From the NCBI GenBank assembly GCA_033064195.1, contig JARBJD010000015.1, positions 468,391 to 532,390 on the forward strand: a DNA stretch of 64,000 nt. Reading direction: 5' to 3'. Within the stretch, counting starts at the first letter, position 1. Each line of letters starts with the position of its first letter. Below, piece after piece: positions 30,093-40,820 of this stretch. The stretch comes from Blattamonas nauphoetae (taxonomy: Eukaryota; Preaxostyla; Oxymonadida). The position numbers and the translations under genes were made by a program. Below the pieces are notes generated by a model. It was not told the DNA's origin. It ran no database searches and worked only from the letters and a program-made list of their open reading frames with translations.

Positions 30093-32645
30093 ATGACAAG
30101 CGTCTCTCAGTATCCAAGTTTCTATTATCAACATCCAAGTGTGTCTCCATTGATTTTAACTGTCGAATTGTAGAAACGTATCCAATTCTTCTCTGTCCTG
30201 GGATCGCAAGCACAAACAAACTGTTCTCTCATCTATTTCCTGTGAACTCATCAGACAAAGCAGATGGATTCAACTATTTCAAGAACATGCGTTCATTTCT
30301 GTCGGGATTTGGGTTTTCTGTTGAGGTTCTAAGCCAACGTTACGCTGCCTCTGTCGATGATCGAGTTCTTGTCTGTCATCCCTTCATTTCTCATTTTTTC
30401 CCATTTTCAGTTGCTAAAACAACAAGTGGAGTGGACCCTAGAAAAATATGGAGCGAATAAAGTTCATCTGATCTGCCACTCGATGGCTGGCCTTGATGCT
30501 CGTCACATGTTGTTCAACTACCGCCACGAGAACTTCCACGAGGTTTGGCTTGCTCTAATCGAGTAGAGATTATGCCTTGTTCCATGTGGGATGATAATAT
30601 TGTCCTTTTTACCCGATTTCTTTCGATCAACTTTTCGACGCCTCCTCCTTCCTCATTCCCCCTTCCATATCCTTCCTAATCTCTCCACACAGCACGTTGC
30701 CTCAGTAACAACTATCGCCACCCCTCACCATGGCTGTATGTACGCCTGGTGGATTCTCCACAAAACGCCCTTCGGTTATGGGTATCGAGAAGTGCTGCGT
30801 CGAGCGATAAAGGAAGTCGGCGGAAACAGACCCATTCTTCGCGAACGACCTCTGCAATCCGTTTATGGGTATGTTCCTCGCGAGGAGCTCCTCCTCCCGC
30901 TGAACTCGCAGTTCAAGAAACGAAGACGAGGGTTGCTGGATGTGCTGGCGAAGGTTGTTCACTCATCTGATTTGGATGACAAATTTGTGAAGCTGGGAAG
31001 AATGGAACTGCCGCTGATGCGTCTCCTGTCGTCGTCACAGAGAGTTGAGAAGCTGACTGACGAGAAAGCAGGAAAACGGAGGGGAACACAGGCCAAACGA
31101 TACACGCGAATTGTGGAGGCTGTTGTTGTGTGTGAAGATGGGAAAGGAGTAGGGGAGGGATCGGAAGAAAGAAGAGAGGAGAAAGTGGGAGAGGAGGAGA
31201 GAGGGAAGGTGGAAGGGGAGCACAAGGAGCGTGTCGAGGTGAAAATTGAAATCGAGGAATCTTCAGACTCGATTTTGGGGTCGGAGGAGAAGGAAGGGGA
31301 AGAGACAGACGAAGCCAGTTCGAGCTCTGAAAGCGAGGGAGAAGCAGCGGAAGTTCTGTTTGCGTCGAAAACCCTTGCGAACAGTGGATTCTCGCTTCAC
31401 ATTTCGACAGACGATGTTCGACGGAACGCTGCATCACTTTCGGAAGAGCTCAGAAAGACAGAAAGGAAGGAAGTGGGGGAGTGGAAGCAGAGTGGAGAAA
31501 GAAATGTGTTTGAATTGAATCTCGACACTCTTCCTTCACTTCCCTCCAACGACAAATCCACTCTCGAACAACCAACATCAGCTGACTCAGACAAGCAAGA
31601 CCTCAAAGAAAAGGACGACATCGCAGTTCCCTTCACAACGAGGATCTCTGTCTCCCACCCACCTCCCATCTCTCCCTCGCCAAGCACACCAGACTCCACA
31701 TCAGCATCCCCCTCGTGTCCAGAAGAAGGAATACTGACTGAAACAGAACTACTTCGTTTGTACTTCGAGCAGTCGAAAATTGAACCAAACTTCAGTTTTG
31801 CGTCAATCGAGCTCGGTGGAGTGGTCGACATCTTGCCCTCCTTCTGCGAAGAGTTCAATTCGGCCGCGAAATCGTTTGAGCTGTCGTGTGGAGTGGTGTT
31901 CTCTGCGATCGCAGCGTGTCGCGAGAAAGAAGGCAAGTTCTTCGGATTGCAGGTGATGGGGGAGATTGTGAACTCACTCGAAGATTTTCGGGAAGTGGAT
32001 TGTCGTCCTTTGGGAGAAGATGGGGAGTCAGAGAGAAGGAGAGAGGAGACGATGGAACGAAGGAGAGTTCATGCGGAGAGAAGGGAAGATGAGGATCGGA
32101 TGTTTGATGAATGGAAGATGAGGGAAGGAGTTCAACTGAACATCCAACACGAAGACACCAATACTTCAAAAAAACAGAAAAAGCAGAAAAGGAACTCGAA
32201 ACGGAAGGAGAACCCAACACAACATCACTCCTCGTCTGACACATCACCCATCTTCATCCCAACTGACCCACAATGCTCGTCAGATCCCGCTGTGCTGTCC
32301 GCTCATGGGTACACACAGATTGAGACCGAGCGCGAGAACTGGAACGACGGCTGTGTGACAGTGAAATCGTCGAGTTGGTGTCCGGAATTCTTCAGTGGGA
32401 TGGTCTGGGACTCGGACCATCTGCACGAAGTTGGTTGGGGGATGCCAGACGCGCAGAGGAGCGGTCGGGAGAGCATTCCACAACAAGAGCAGACGGTGCA
32501 GATGTGGTATCTGAGGCTCAGTCGGAACTTGGCGTTCGATTTTCCTATTTCAGAGGATGAGGACAGATGTGTGAATGATGATAGACAACAATCGCTGGAT
32601 GAGACGAGAGAAAGAAGAGGTGAAAACACTGCTCAGAAACAGTGA
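30093..32645 (+). CDS. alpha/beta-hydrolase lipase with long charged C-terminus, four exons
   Basis: Exons 30093-30138, 30174-30370, 30411-30542 and 30693-32645; introns of 35, 40 and 150 nt are all GT-AG and keep frame, giving about 775 aa. Exon joins read YYQHPKTYPILLCPGI, the usual lipase strand plus PG loop, and then HLICHSMAGLDARHML, the nucleophile elbow (CHSMAG, Ser as nucleophile, the first Gly of GxSxG being Cys). VASVTTIATPHHG follows, typical of triacylglycerol lipases. The first 260 residues are the hydrolase. The rest is charged and low-complexity (many KKEE and SSSES stretches), with a possible lid or C-terminal part near EVGWGMPDAQRSG. No signal peptide. Substrate unknown. Confidence 0.85.
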
Positions 32646-32894
32646 ATGGCAGTGTTGTTCAGTTCAGACTACGTGTTTTGATTGTCTTTTCATTCAGCGA
32701 GCTTATTTTGCTTTGAAATGAGTTTTTCTTCCGTTTTTTTGATTATTTTCTATTTCTTCACACTCTTATTCATGAATCATGATTCAAAGAAGTAACAGTC
32801 GTGTTGGGAATGTGAAAGCCAGAATCCTTGAAAGAATGCATTAATTCCAATTGAGACAATAATCCGGCTTGGATGCTGAGGGAGGAGATAATAA
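32646..32894. other. short intergenic region
   Basis: About 250 bp of T-rich DNA after the lipase stop and before the next array block. No feature recognised. Confidence 0.5.
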
Positions 32895-33253
32895 ATCGGA
32901 GATGGCTGTGGATAGGCGGGAATGGGGGTGCATCCCATTTCGACGAGATAAACGAGAAGTGTTTCTGAGATGTTCCAAAGTCGAGATTAGGAAAGATAAT
33001 CCAGTCACAATGTATCGTTCAGGGACGCAAGGAATTGTTTGGAGAGAGGACGGTTGACGATGTGACAGTCAAAGACAGCCGCGTTGAGAACGACGAACCC
33101 AAAAGAGCAAACCATTTCTGGACAATTGGAGGCCATCCCAGAATCTGTTCGTCGGCCCCAGCAATCAATAAAGTCCCAAAATCCGAGGAGAGTCCGCAGA
33201 AATCATTGTGGAGTCATTCGAGAGGTGGATTCCACGCGTCATTTGAGATGCAA
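32895..33253. repeat. conserved downstream block, copy G
   Basis: Block following copy G. The plus-strand frame (33035-33292) extends past the block into the 3' end of the coding region; the minus-strand frame (GLSSDFGTLLIAGADEQILG) is also open. Confidence 0.65.
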
Positions 33254-34258
33254 TCATTGCGGCCTTTTCACATTCGATCCCAGCAATTGTGAGATCGAGT
33301 GACATTTCTCAACAACATCGCTGCCATAATGTCCGCCCTTGTCGTTCATCAGTATCTTTTCGAGAGTGTCTTCGAAGCCTTCCGAAAACAGAGTTTGCAT
33401 CATCCGTTTCCCAGATTGGGACACTTCTGGACCTTGTTTCCTCCTTGTTCTGTTGGAAATGTTGGTGTTGTTGAGATTGTCCCAGAGACGAGAATTGTCT
33501 TCGAAGAATGAGAGACAACTTGAGAATGCCGTCACAATCGGAGATGCGAGAACAAACTCCAATGTTGGAATATGAAATGGACCGATTTCAAGGAGTAGAC
33601 TTAAAAGATCCATGAAAGAACGGAACAAGTTTTCATTGATGACGTACCGATTTGAGATCAGAAACGCCACAAACTCTGACGATGGGAGCAAGACCTTCTG
33701 AAAGATCATTTCACGATGGTTGAATTTGTCTCCTGACGCAGTGATGCCAAGGTTCCTGATGAAAGGTGGGGTTGCGAGTTCGGCGAATCTGTCAATGATG
33801 TCGATTAGATCGTCGAATATCGTTGTATTTCCAGAAATTGGTAGTGTGTGAGGTTGAACAGTCGCGAACACTTTGCTGACAAGATCTGATTTCATGAGAC
33901 GATCTCGAAGTGTAGTCGACGCAACTAAAGTAGTAGCTTGGAGGAACGCGAACGCTGCTGCAACTACAGTCAAGTGGGGAGATGACAACAGAGTGATAAT
34001 GCTCTCAATGAAGCCAGAAGGCGAACCGGCTGAAGAGCGAACGAGATCAGTCACGAGTTTCGCTGCAAGTTGTTCGTTCCACTCCGGATCGATGTTTTTC
34101 AAAAATCTGGTAGCTCTGTTTTGAAGGGCATCGTCAAAAGGATATTCAGCTTTCACAAGGGCTACAAGCGAACAGTAAATTCTCGATTTGTCATTAAACG
34201 ACAATTCTGAGTTGTGGGGGTCCGGTCCCAATGGGCATGACCTCTCAAAATCTGACAT
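33254..34258 (-). CDS. array family protein, copy G
   Basis: 334 aa from ATG 34258 (MSDFERSCPLGPDPHNSEL), the shortest copy; the acidic MEEE leader peptide is missing. Core blocks SLVALVKAEYPFDDALQN, IITLLSSPHLTVVAAAFAFL and PTLEFVLASPIVTAFSSCLS are kept. In the C-terminal third the sequence NNTNISNRTRRKQGPEVSQS is unusually basic. It ends QLLGSNVKRPQ with TGA. No clear leader motif. Function unknown. Confidence 0.8.
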   Translation of the reverse strand: MSDFERSCPLGPDPHNSELSFNDKSRIYCSLVALVKAEYPFDDALQNRATRFLKNIDPEWNEQLAAKLVTDLVRSSAGSPSGFIESIITLLSSPHLTVVAAAFAFLQATTLVASTTLRDRLMKSDLVSKVFATVQPHTLPISGNTTIFDDLIDIIDRFAELATPPFIRNLGITASGDKFNHREMIFQKVLLPSSEFVAFLISNRYVINENLFRSFMDLLSLLLEIGPFHIPTLEFVLASPIVTAFSSCLSFFEDNSRLWDNLNNTNISNRTRRKQGPEVSQSGKRMMQTLFSEGFEDTLEKILMNDKGGHYGSDVVEKCHSISQLLGSNVKRPQ

Positions 34259-35072
34259 CACTTTAATTTGACATTCACTAATATGGAACCTATGTCCGTT
34301 TTTGCATTCAATGAGTCTTTATTGTGACATGATTCAATTAAAAACCTGGTTCATATGAGTCTGTGAGTGACTCATCCCCTTTACTCTCCACAGAATATGA
34401 TTCAAATGATCTTATCTCGTCATAATCTATCCATGAGTGACTCAGAGAATTCGCTAGTCAGTTGTGATTCAATGGACAACTTTTATTGTTGGGCTAGATC
34501 AACAAGTTCTATTTCGCTACAACAATACAGATTGTAAGTTTGCGTTTCTCGTGTTGTCACTCTTTTGTCAATCGATATCTCCTTTTTTTCTCTTCATAGA
34601 TGTCTCAAGCTGAATTTTGATGATCTGAAGTTCACTCGTGATCGCAAGACTATGAATCGCCTGTTTGCATGTCTCTTGTTTCCATTCTCTACATTTACAT
34701 TGTTCCCATTGTTTCCAGATCATAGATCTCACGACAGCACTTCATAGTCGATAATCACCATCAATCAGCACAAAACATCATTCTCAGGATTAACAAAGTG
34801 GATGTTCCTGAAAATCCTGGAAATGCCACCTTTTACACTATATCAACATCCAACAAAAGTATGGACGATTCCACTTTTCATATTCCCCAGAATGATTATT
34901 GGTCATTTGAACACGACCCAAGTATCAGAATGCTATGAAGATCAGATTTCGGACTCATTCTGTGACTTCAGTGTGATTGTTTTCTCTCAAATCTCCCTGT
35001 TACCTTTGTTTCCATGCCGAAGTGATCAAAACGATCGATCTCCAACACTTTTTTCACGCTATTCACGACATT
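34259..35072. other. AT-rich gap
   Basis: About 810 bp, AT-richer than the flanking genes. Short plus-strand frames (for example 34565-34747) show no protein-like pattern. The palindrome gagtgactc occurs twice (near 34364 and 34434). Nothing else is recognised. Confidence 0.5.
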
Positions 35073-35286
35073 TCACAATTTTTGGACGTTATATTGTGAT
35101 ATAGTTATCTTTAATCTTGACGTTGAGGAATACAAAAGGGATACTGCCCATTGGGACCGGAGCCCCACAGTTGGGATCGGAGTTAAGGAATGGTTCATGT
35201 TCTGAAACGAACACCCCATCGGGATCGGGAGCATGAGATTGATTAGTTGGCTCATTATGAGCATGAGAGATCATTTCGTTCTTCAT
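35073..35286 (-). pseudogene. truncated N-terminus of an array family gene
   Basis: A minus-strand frame starting MKNEMISHAHNEPTNQSHAP then GVFVSEHEPFLNSDPN matches the N-termini of copies F (SQSHAFDSDRLFVSKHAPFL) and H (ISEREPFLNCNP). The family core does not follow; the frame runs into unrelated residues (IPFVFLNVKIKDNY). This is a relic of a tenth family member. Confidence 0.6.
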
Positions 35287-35922
35287 TGAGAATCAAAAAC
35301 AGAATACACCCATTGAAGCACTTTTTCACTGTCAAGTCCCAATGAATCAAAAAACGACCAAATAAATAATGACAATCAAATCTTGATCAAAAAAGAAGTG
35401 AAACTCAAACACGGCCGGAGCAGAAGCGAGGTCGATGCGGACAGGGCGAAGGGGAGTGTCTCGTCGGTCTTGCTCGTCGGCAGCGGGACCCACTCGAGGG
35501 CAGGGTTGGTTGGAGGAAGGAGACGACCAACGGGCTTCGTCTGCTTCAATCGGGGTGCGACAGACTGAGTGGAGTCGCTCCGGTTCACGTTTGGGATGAT
35601 CCCGACAATTTGGAGGCAAAAAATGAAGTTGTGGCATGGAAAAAAAGAACGAGATGAGAAGACGTTGTAGGGTCAGGAAAACACGAAAAGAGAAGAGGTT
35701 GATGGACAAACTGGGAAGAGTGAAGGGTTCTTTTGGAAGATCTCATCATTGTCGTGTTTAACGTGCATCCCTTGTTCATGGCTTCCTTGTGGGAGAATCT
35801 GAGAGAACAGGAAGATGAAGGGAGGTTTGAACAATAGAGGGGGACAAAAAAAGAACAAGATGAAGGTACTGTTGAGGATGAACGTGTATGAATTCAAAAA
35901 AAGCAGAACACACCTCAAACAG
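35287..35922. other. unassigned stretch between relic and copy H block
   Basis: About 640 bp. Two overlapping minus-strand frames (35347-35709 and 35376-35588) are open, and the second ends in a plausible Ser/Thr/Pro tail (LPTSKTDETLPF), but neither has a recognisable domain. I leave it uncalled. Confidence 0.35.
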
Positions 35923-36295
35923 ATCGTGGATGGCCGGGGAATGGTGGGAGTGCGGGGTGCATCCCATTTCGACGAGATAAACGAGTTGTGTTTCTGAGAC
36001 GGTCCAAAAGTCGAGATTGGGAAAGATAATCTGGGCACAATGCATCGTTCAGGGACGCAAGGAATTGTTTGGAGAGAGGACGGTTGACAATGTGACAGTC
36101 AAAGACGGCCGCGATGAGAACGACGAACCCAGAAAAGCAAACTATTTCGGGACGATTGGAGGCCATCTCAGAATCTGTTCGTCAGCACCAGTATTCAGCG
36201 CATTCCCAACATCCGAGACGAGTCCGCAGAGATCATTGTGGAGTCATTCGAGAAGGGGAGGTTCGACGCGGCATTGGTGATGCAACTGGTTACCG
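35923..36295. repeat. conserved downstream block, copy H
   Basis: Block following copy H, the most diverged of the eight. The plus-strand frame stays open (36017-36280) while the minus-strand frame has a TAG. Confidence 0.6.
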
Positions 36296-37384
36296 TCACG
36301 GCTGATTCGATCCCAGCAATTGCGAGATGGAGCGACAATAATGAACAACATGACCGCCATAAGATCCGATCTTGTTGTTCATCTGAATCTGTTCGAGTGT
36401 GTCTTCGAAGCCTTCCGAAATCAGAGCTTGGATAATCCGTTTTGCTGATTGGACCACTTCGCCAACTTCTCTCTTCCATTTTTCAAGCGAACGGTTGATG
36501 TTTTTGAGAATAGTCCAGGGACATTTCTCACCTTCGGCGAACGAGAGACAACTTGTGATTGCCATCAAAATTGGAGATGCGAGAACAAACTCCAACGTTG
36601 GACGATGGGACGGACTGATTTCAATGTGTGTTACCAATAGAGACATGAAGGAGTCGAACAAGAGTCCAAAGAGGACGTACCGATTTGAGATCAGAAGTGT
36701 CACAAATTGTGAGGATGGGATCACGACCTTCTGAAGGATCATCTCACAATGGTTGAATATGTCGACTGTATCAATGATGCCACATTCACTGAGATACGAT
36801 GGATCTGTTAGGGTGATGTAATCGACGATGATCCAGATTAGATTGTCCAATATCTCGTCATTTCCAGATATTGACAGTGTGTGAGGTTGAACAGTCGCAA
36901 AGACGTTGGTGATGAGATCAGACTCCACAAGACGACATTGAATTTCGATTGACGACCGGAATGTAACTTCGTGGAGGAATGACAACGCTGCAGCAACCAT
37001 AGTCGAGTGTGAAGATGACACCAGAGTCAGGATGCTCGCAATGAATCCAGGAGTCGATCCTGCTGAAGAGGCAACGAGGTCAATCACGAGTTTTTCAGCT
37101 TGTTCTTTTTCAAACCAAGACGGGACGAGATTCTTCAAAAATCGGGTAGCTTTGTCTTGAAGTGCATTGTCAAATGGATATCCAGCTTTCACGAGGGTAA
37201 CAAGGGAGCAGAACATTGTTGATTTGTTTTTGAACGACAATTGTGAGTAGGGGTTGCAATTAAGGAAGGGTTCACGTTCAGAAATGTGTCTTTGATCTGC
37301 ATCGGAGTTGGTGGGTACAATAGAATGATTTGGGATCAATTGATGAATAGATTCTTCTTGCATCGGAGAGGATGACTCGATCAT
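36296..37384 (-). CDS. array family protein, copy H
   Basis: 362 aa from ATG 37384 (MIESSSPMQEESIHQLI); a second Met at residue 8 is possible. N-terminal segment HISEREPFLNCNPYSQLSFK aligns with copy F and with the fusion gene. Core: SLVTLVKAGYPFDNALQD, ILTLVSSSHSTMVAAALSFL and PTLEFVLASPILMAITSCLS. It ends QLLGSNQP and lacks the KRP tail. It is the array copy closest to the PABP-like gene in position. Function unknown. Confidence 0.8.
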   Translation of the reverse strand: MIESSSPMQEESIHQLIPNHSIVPTNSDADQRHISEREPFLNCNPYSQLSFKNKSTMFCSLVTLVKAGYPFDNALQDKATRFLKNLVPSWFEKEQAEKLVIDLVASSAGSTPGFIASILTLVSSSHSTMVAAALSFLHEVTFRSSIEIQCRLVESDLITNVFATVQPHTLSISGNDEILDNLIWIIVDYITLTDPSYLSECGIIDTVDIFNHCEMILQKVVIPSSQFVTLLISNRYVLFGLLFDSFMSLLVTHIEISPSHRPTLEFVLASPILMAITSCLSFAEGEKCPWTILKNINRSLEKWKREVGEVVQSAKRIIQALISEGFEDTLEQIQMNNKIGSYGGHVVHYCRSISQLLGSNQP

Positions 37385-37468
37385 GCCCTTTGAGCAACAT
37401 TGTCAAATTGGAACAGGGTTCAATCAGGGTTTAAAAATTGACAACAATTCCAATAATCACAACATGAG

Positions 37469-37783
37469 ATGAACAAAACAAATTACATCTCTCTCAACCA
37501 ATCTAAGATTCGTATTTCATGTTTTTTGTATCCGACCATCTTTCAACTGTCTGTCCATATTCATCTTCTTCTTCTGCTAGCTGCATTCTTGTTCGCCATC
37601 CGATCACGGTGTGGGATCGAATGCTCACCAAATCTTGCTCGCCAACTGCATCCCTCCAAACATTTCGAGTTCCTTGATGAAGTCCTCTCCAAGTTGATCC
37701 AATCGCTTCGCTACGCTGTGTTCGAACGAATCCTGCTGTGGATTACAGTTTCAGGTGATTCCCCAGACAAGTTCTTTCAATGA
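37469..37783 (+). CDS. possible small gene or exon, unrecognised
   Basis: An open plus-strand frame whose second half looks protein-like (RCGIECSPNLARQLHPSKHF, then EFLDEVLSKLIQSLRYAVFE). The T/C-rich stretch ending cttctgctag at about 37580 would make an intron 3' end, with the coding exon following. It could equally be a remnant. No start, domain or partner exon is secure. Confidence 0.3.
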   Translation: MNKTNYISLNQSKIRISCFLYPTIFQLSVHIHLLLLLAAFLFAIRSRCGIECSPNLARQLHPSKHFEFLDEVLSKLIQSLRYAVFERILLWITVSGDSPDKFFQ

Positions 37784-37837
37784 TCACCACACAGTGTGCG
37801 GGGTGTGGAATAATCCGAGAGCAGCGGTTTCGATGTG

Positions 37838-40440
37838 TCAATCGAGATCTCCCTCGTTAGTGAAGTCCACATTCGATCCCAGCAATTTTGAGAGAGAGTG
37901 ACAGTGTTGGTGAATACTGCTAACAAAATGTCCATCCTTGTCGTTCATCAGTATCTGTTCGAGTGTGTCTTCGAATCCTTCCGAAAACAGAGCTTGCATC
38001 ATCCGTTTCCCAGATTGGGCCACTTCTGGGCTTTCTTTCTTCCATTCTTTGAGTGAATTGTTGATGTTGACGAGAGGAATATTGGTGTCACCATCACGTT
38101 GGACGAACGAGCGAAAATCTGACAGTCCCATCGCAATTGGAGATGCGAGAACAAACTCCAATGTTGGACGATGAAATGGACAGATTCCAACGAATGAGCA
38201 CAGCAGATACAAGACGTTGAAGTCGAATCGTGCTCCAGGAATGAATCGATTTGAGATCAGAAATGTCACAAATCGAGACGATGGAAGAACGACCTTCTGA
38301 AAGATCATTTCACGATGGTTGAATGCGTCGACTGTATCAGTGATGCCGAGTGTCTGCAGAATAGAAGGATGAGTGAGACCGACACAAAAATTGGTGATTC
38401 GAACAAGATCGGAAATGATCCCTACATTTCCCGCGAGAGACAGTGTGTGAGGTTGAACAGTTGCGAAGACATTGCTGATCATGTCCGATTCCACGAGAAG
38501 TCTTTTGCTTGCTGTTGTTGAAAATTGTGCAATCACATGGAGGAAATACACAGTTGTTCTAACCAGAGTCGAGTGGGGAGATGCCAGCAGAGTGAAGAAG
38601 CTGTCAAGAAAAGGAGAAGGTGATCCGACTGAAGAGGGAACGAGTGCTGTCAGGATGTTGCGAGCGACAGCGAACATGTCGATTCCCGGTTCGAAGTTCG
38701 TCATAAACCGGACAGCACTGTCTGCAAGCGCATTGTCAATCGGGCGAATCGCATCCACAAGGTCATACAGTGCATTCCACACGATGACTTCACCTTCATA
38801 TGCTTCTGGTTGATAAAGCTCGAAATCGAGGAAGGGATCACGTTGCTTGACGATCATCCGATCTGATTCGGATAGAGATGACTGACATGCGCTCTGCTCG
38901 AGCACTTCGGAAGCTTCACGGATCTTCATTTGGAGCTGGTCGGGTGTCCCAACCAACTGCACCAAAACATCAAGTGGAAACTCGATCAAGATGCCCGTGA
39001 TTTTGCCTGCATAATCGTGGGATTTGTACATGTCGAGGACAATCGGGTAGATGTACTCTCCGATCGTCTGTTTCTGATCATCTTCTGATTTGTTGGCGAG
39101 CTCCGTTTTGTCGAATGGTGGGAAGTTTCTCGACGAGATTTGAGTTTGTTGTGGTTGAGGGTTCGGGGTAGGCCGTGGCTGATTCTGAGCATTATTTCGG
39201 GGCTGTCTGTTCTGGTATCTCTGCTGGCCCATCTGGCCTCTTCCCTGCTGCTGGGGAGGATAACCTTGCTGCGGCATCTGCTGAGCCATCTGTGGATTCC
39301 TGTAGTTGTATTGCATTGGAAATCCACCCATCACATTCTGTCCGTACGGCATCATCGGGTATTGACCCATCGGCGGCATCATGTATTGGGGAGGGTTCCC
39401 TGGCTGATTCATTGTCTGCATTTGAGGCATGCCCATGAATGCTCCTTGTGGCGCTGGTTTCTTCATTCGTTGGTTCTTTGGGACGAACAGCTCCACAAAC
39501 ATTTTTCCGTACCCGTCGATGTATTGCATGTGCATCTGGCTGATTGCTCGTTGTGCCTGAGACATATCTTCCATCACAACGTTCGCCCAGGTCCGTCCAT
39601 TGTCCAGATGCGGAAGGCATTCAATCACATTTCCGAAATGATGGAAAAGTTCCCTCAGCTTGTCCTTTGCCTCAGGACGGAATCCACGAACGTAAAGAGT
39701 GATGTGGGTGTTGTTTTTCTCGCAGATGATGTCGCCAGTTTTGGTTGGATCGTCACCCGCTTTGAACAGCCCAGTTGCGCACACTTTCTTTCCTTTGAGC
39801 CCGCGTTCGCAATTTCTTGCTTCTTCGTCTTTGTCAAATTCCACAAACGCTGTTCTTTGTGAGACTGTTGATCCACTCACGCTCATTTTCACGATCTTTC
39901 CAAATGGCGAGAGGAGTGTTCGGATTCTTTCTTCATTTTCCAGATATTGCATGCCAGATCCTTTCAGCACAACACTGCGAGGAGACGACATAATATGATG
40001 GGCTGATGATGTCAAGTCCGATGCTGCGATCCCACCGGCACCAATGCCCGTTCCTGCTGGTCCATTTGGATTCGGTTGGAATGCCGATTGGTTGTACGGA
40101 CTGACAAGAACTTCAACACCACTGAGGTTGATTGGTGATTGTTGGATCAGGAGTTCAGCTGATGGAAACAGAGAGTAAAGGGCAACAATATGATTAGGGA
40201 CGGAGAAATGGTGGAAGTTGAGAAGTGGTGAATATCAGACCATCTGCTGCATTCTTCAGCCCGATAATATAATTGATGAAACGAGGTTCGCTTTTTGCAG
40301 ATGTGGACCCACCGCCAAGCATTTGCAGCTGGAGAATCGAATTCTGGCCAAACTTCTCTGCCTTGAATGAAACAAGCTCCTTCTCGGTGACCACAACTGG
40401 AACGTTCTTCAGGTACACACGTTGGTTTTGATAAGGTTCT
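37838..40440 (-). CDS. poly(A)-binding-protein-like protein fused to the array-family domain
   Basis: At least two exons: first exon down to 40241, intron 40159-40240 (82 nt, GT-AG), then 40158-37838. The join reads NYIIGLKNAADAELLIQQSP, completing an RRM that begins RVYLKNVPVVVTEKEL. Two more RRM-like units follow (VLKGSGMQYLENEERI...TAFVEFDKDEEA; ITLYVRGFRPEAKDKLRELF). Then comes a Met/Gln/Pro-rich linker, a MLLE/PABC domain (IGEYIYPIVLDMYKSHDYAG, KITGILIEFPLDVL), and without a stop the array-family domain (RDPFLDFELYQ ... PTLEFVLASPIAMGLSDFRS ... LFSEGFEDTLEQIL). PABPs bind poly(A) and use MLLE to recruit PAM2 partners. The fusion is what is new here. The 5' end is unresolved: no ATG lies in the first exon frame after a likely 3' splice site near 40440. 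Confidence 0.85.
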
Positions 40441-40820
40441 AACTTAAGGAGATGACAAATTGCGAGAGAGGTTGGAAGGAGATGACGCGATTGTGAAGGA
40501 TGAATGTATTCAGGAGATATAAGTCAGTTTATGAAACAAAGAATGCATAAAGTCCAGGTAAATGAGAGAATATACCTGTAATAATCTGTTGAAAATGAAA
40601 AGATGAATTTTGCCGAATCGAGAGAGATCAGAACCACACAACGCTTTTGATGGCACGTTTGAGGCAAGATGCCCTCCAAAGGCGTTCGACATTTCCTACT
40701 TGAACACCATACTGCCATCAAATGTGTTGGACCTGATTCTAACTGAACGAGTAGATCACAATCCAAAAGGTGGGCTGATAAAATCCCCTCCCGACTCTGA
40801 TCGGTTCATAAATAGTTATC
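40441..40820. other. divergent promoter region
   Basis: About 380 bp between the minus-strand PABP-like gene and the plus-strand surface-protein gene. It probably contains a first PABP exon or its promoter. The 40 bp before ATG 40821 are AT-rich (ataaatagttatc). No other element seen. Confidence 0.45.

Noticed and set aside
34565-34747. Plus-strand frame in the AT-rich gap
   Set aside because: Short, no domain and no counterpart in other modules.
13314-37384. Use of a TAR=Gln genetic code
   Set aside because: TAA sits at an aligned terminal position in family copies, and no TAA or TAG is needed inside any convincing gene.
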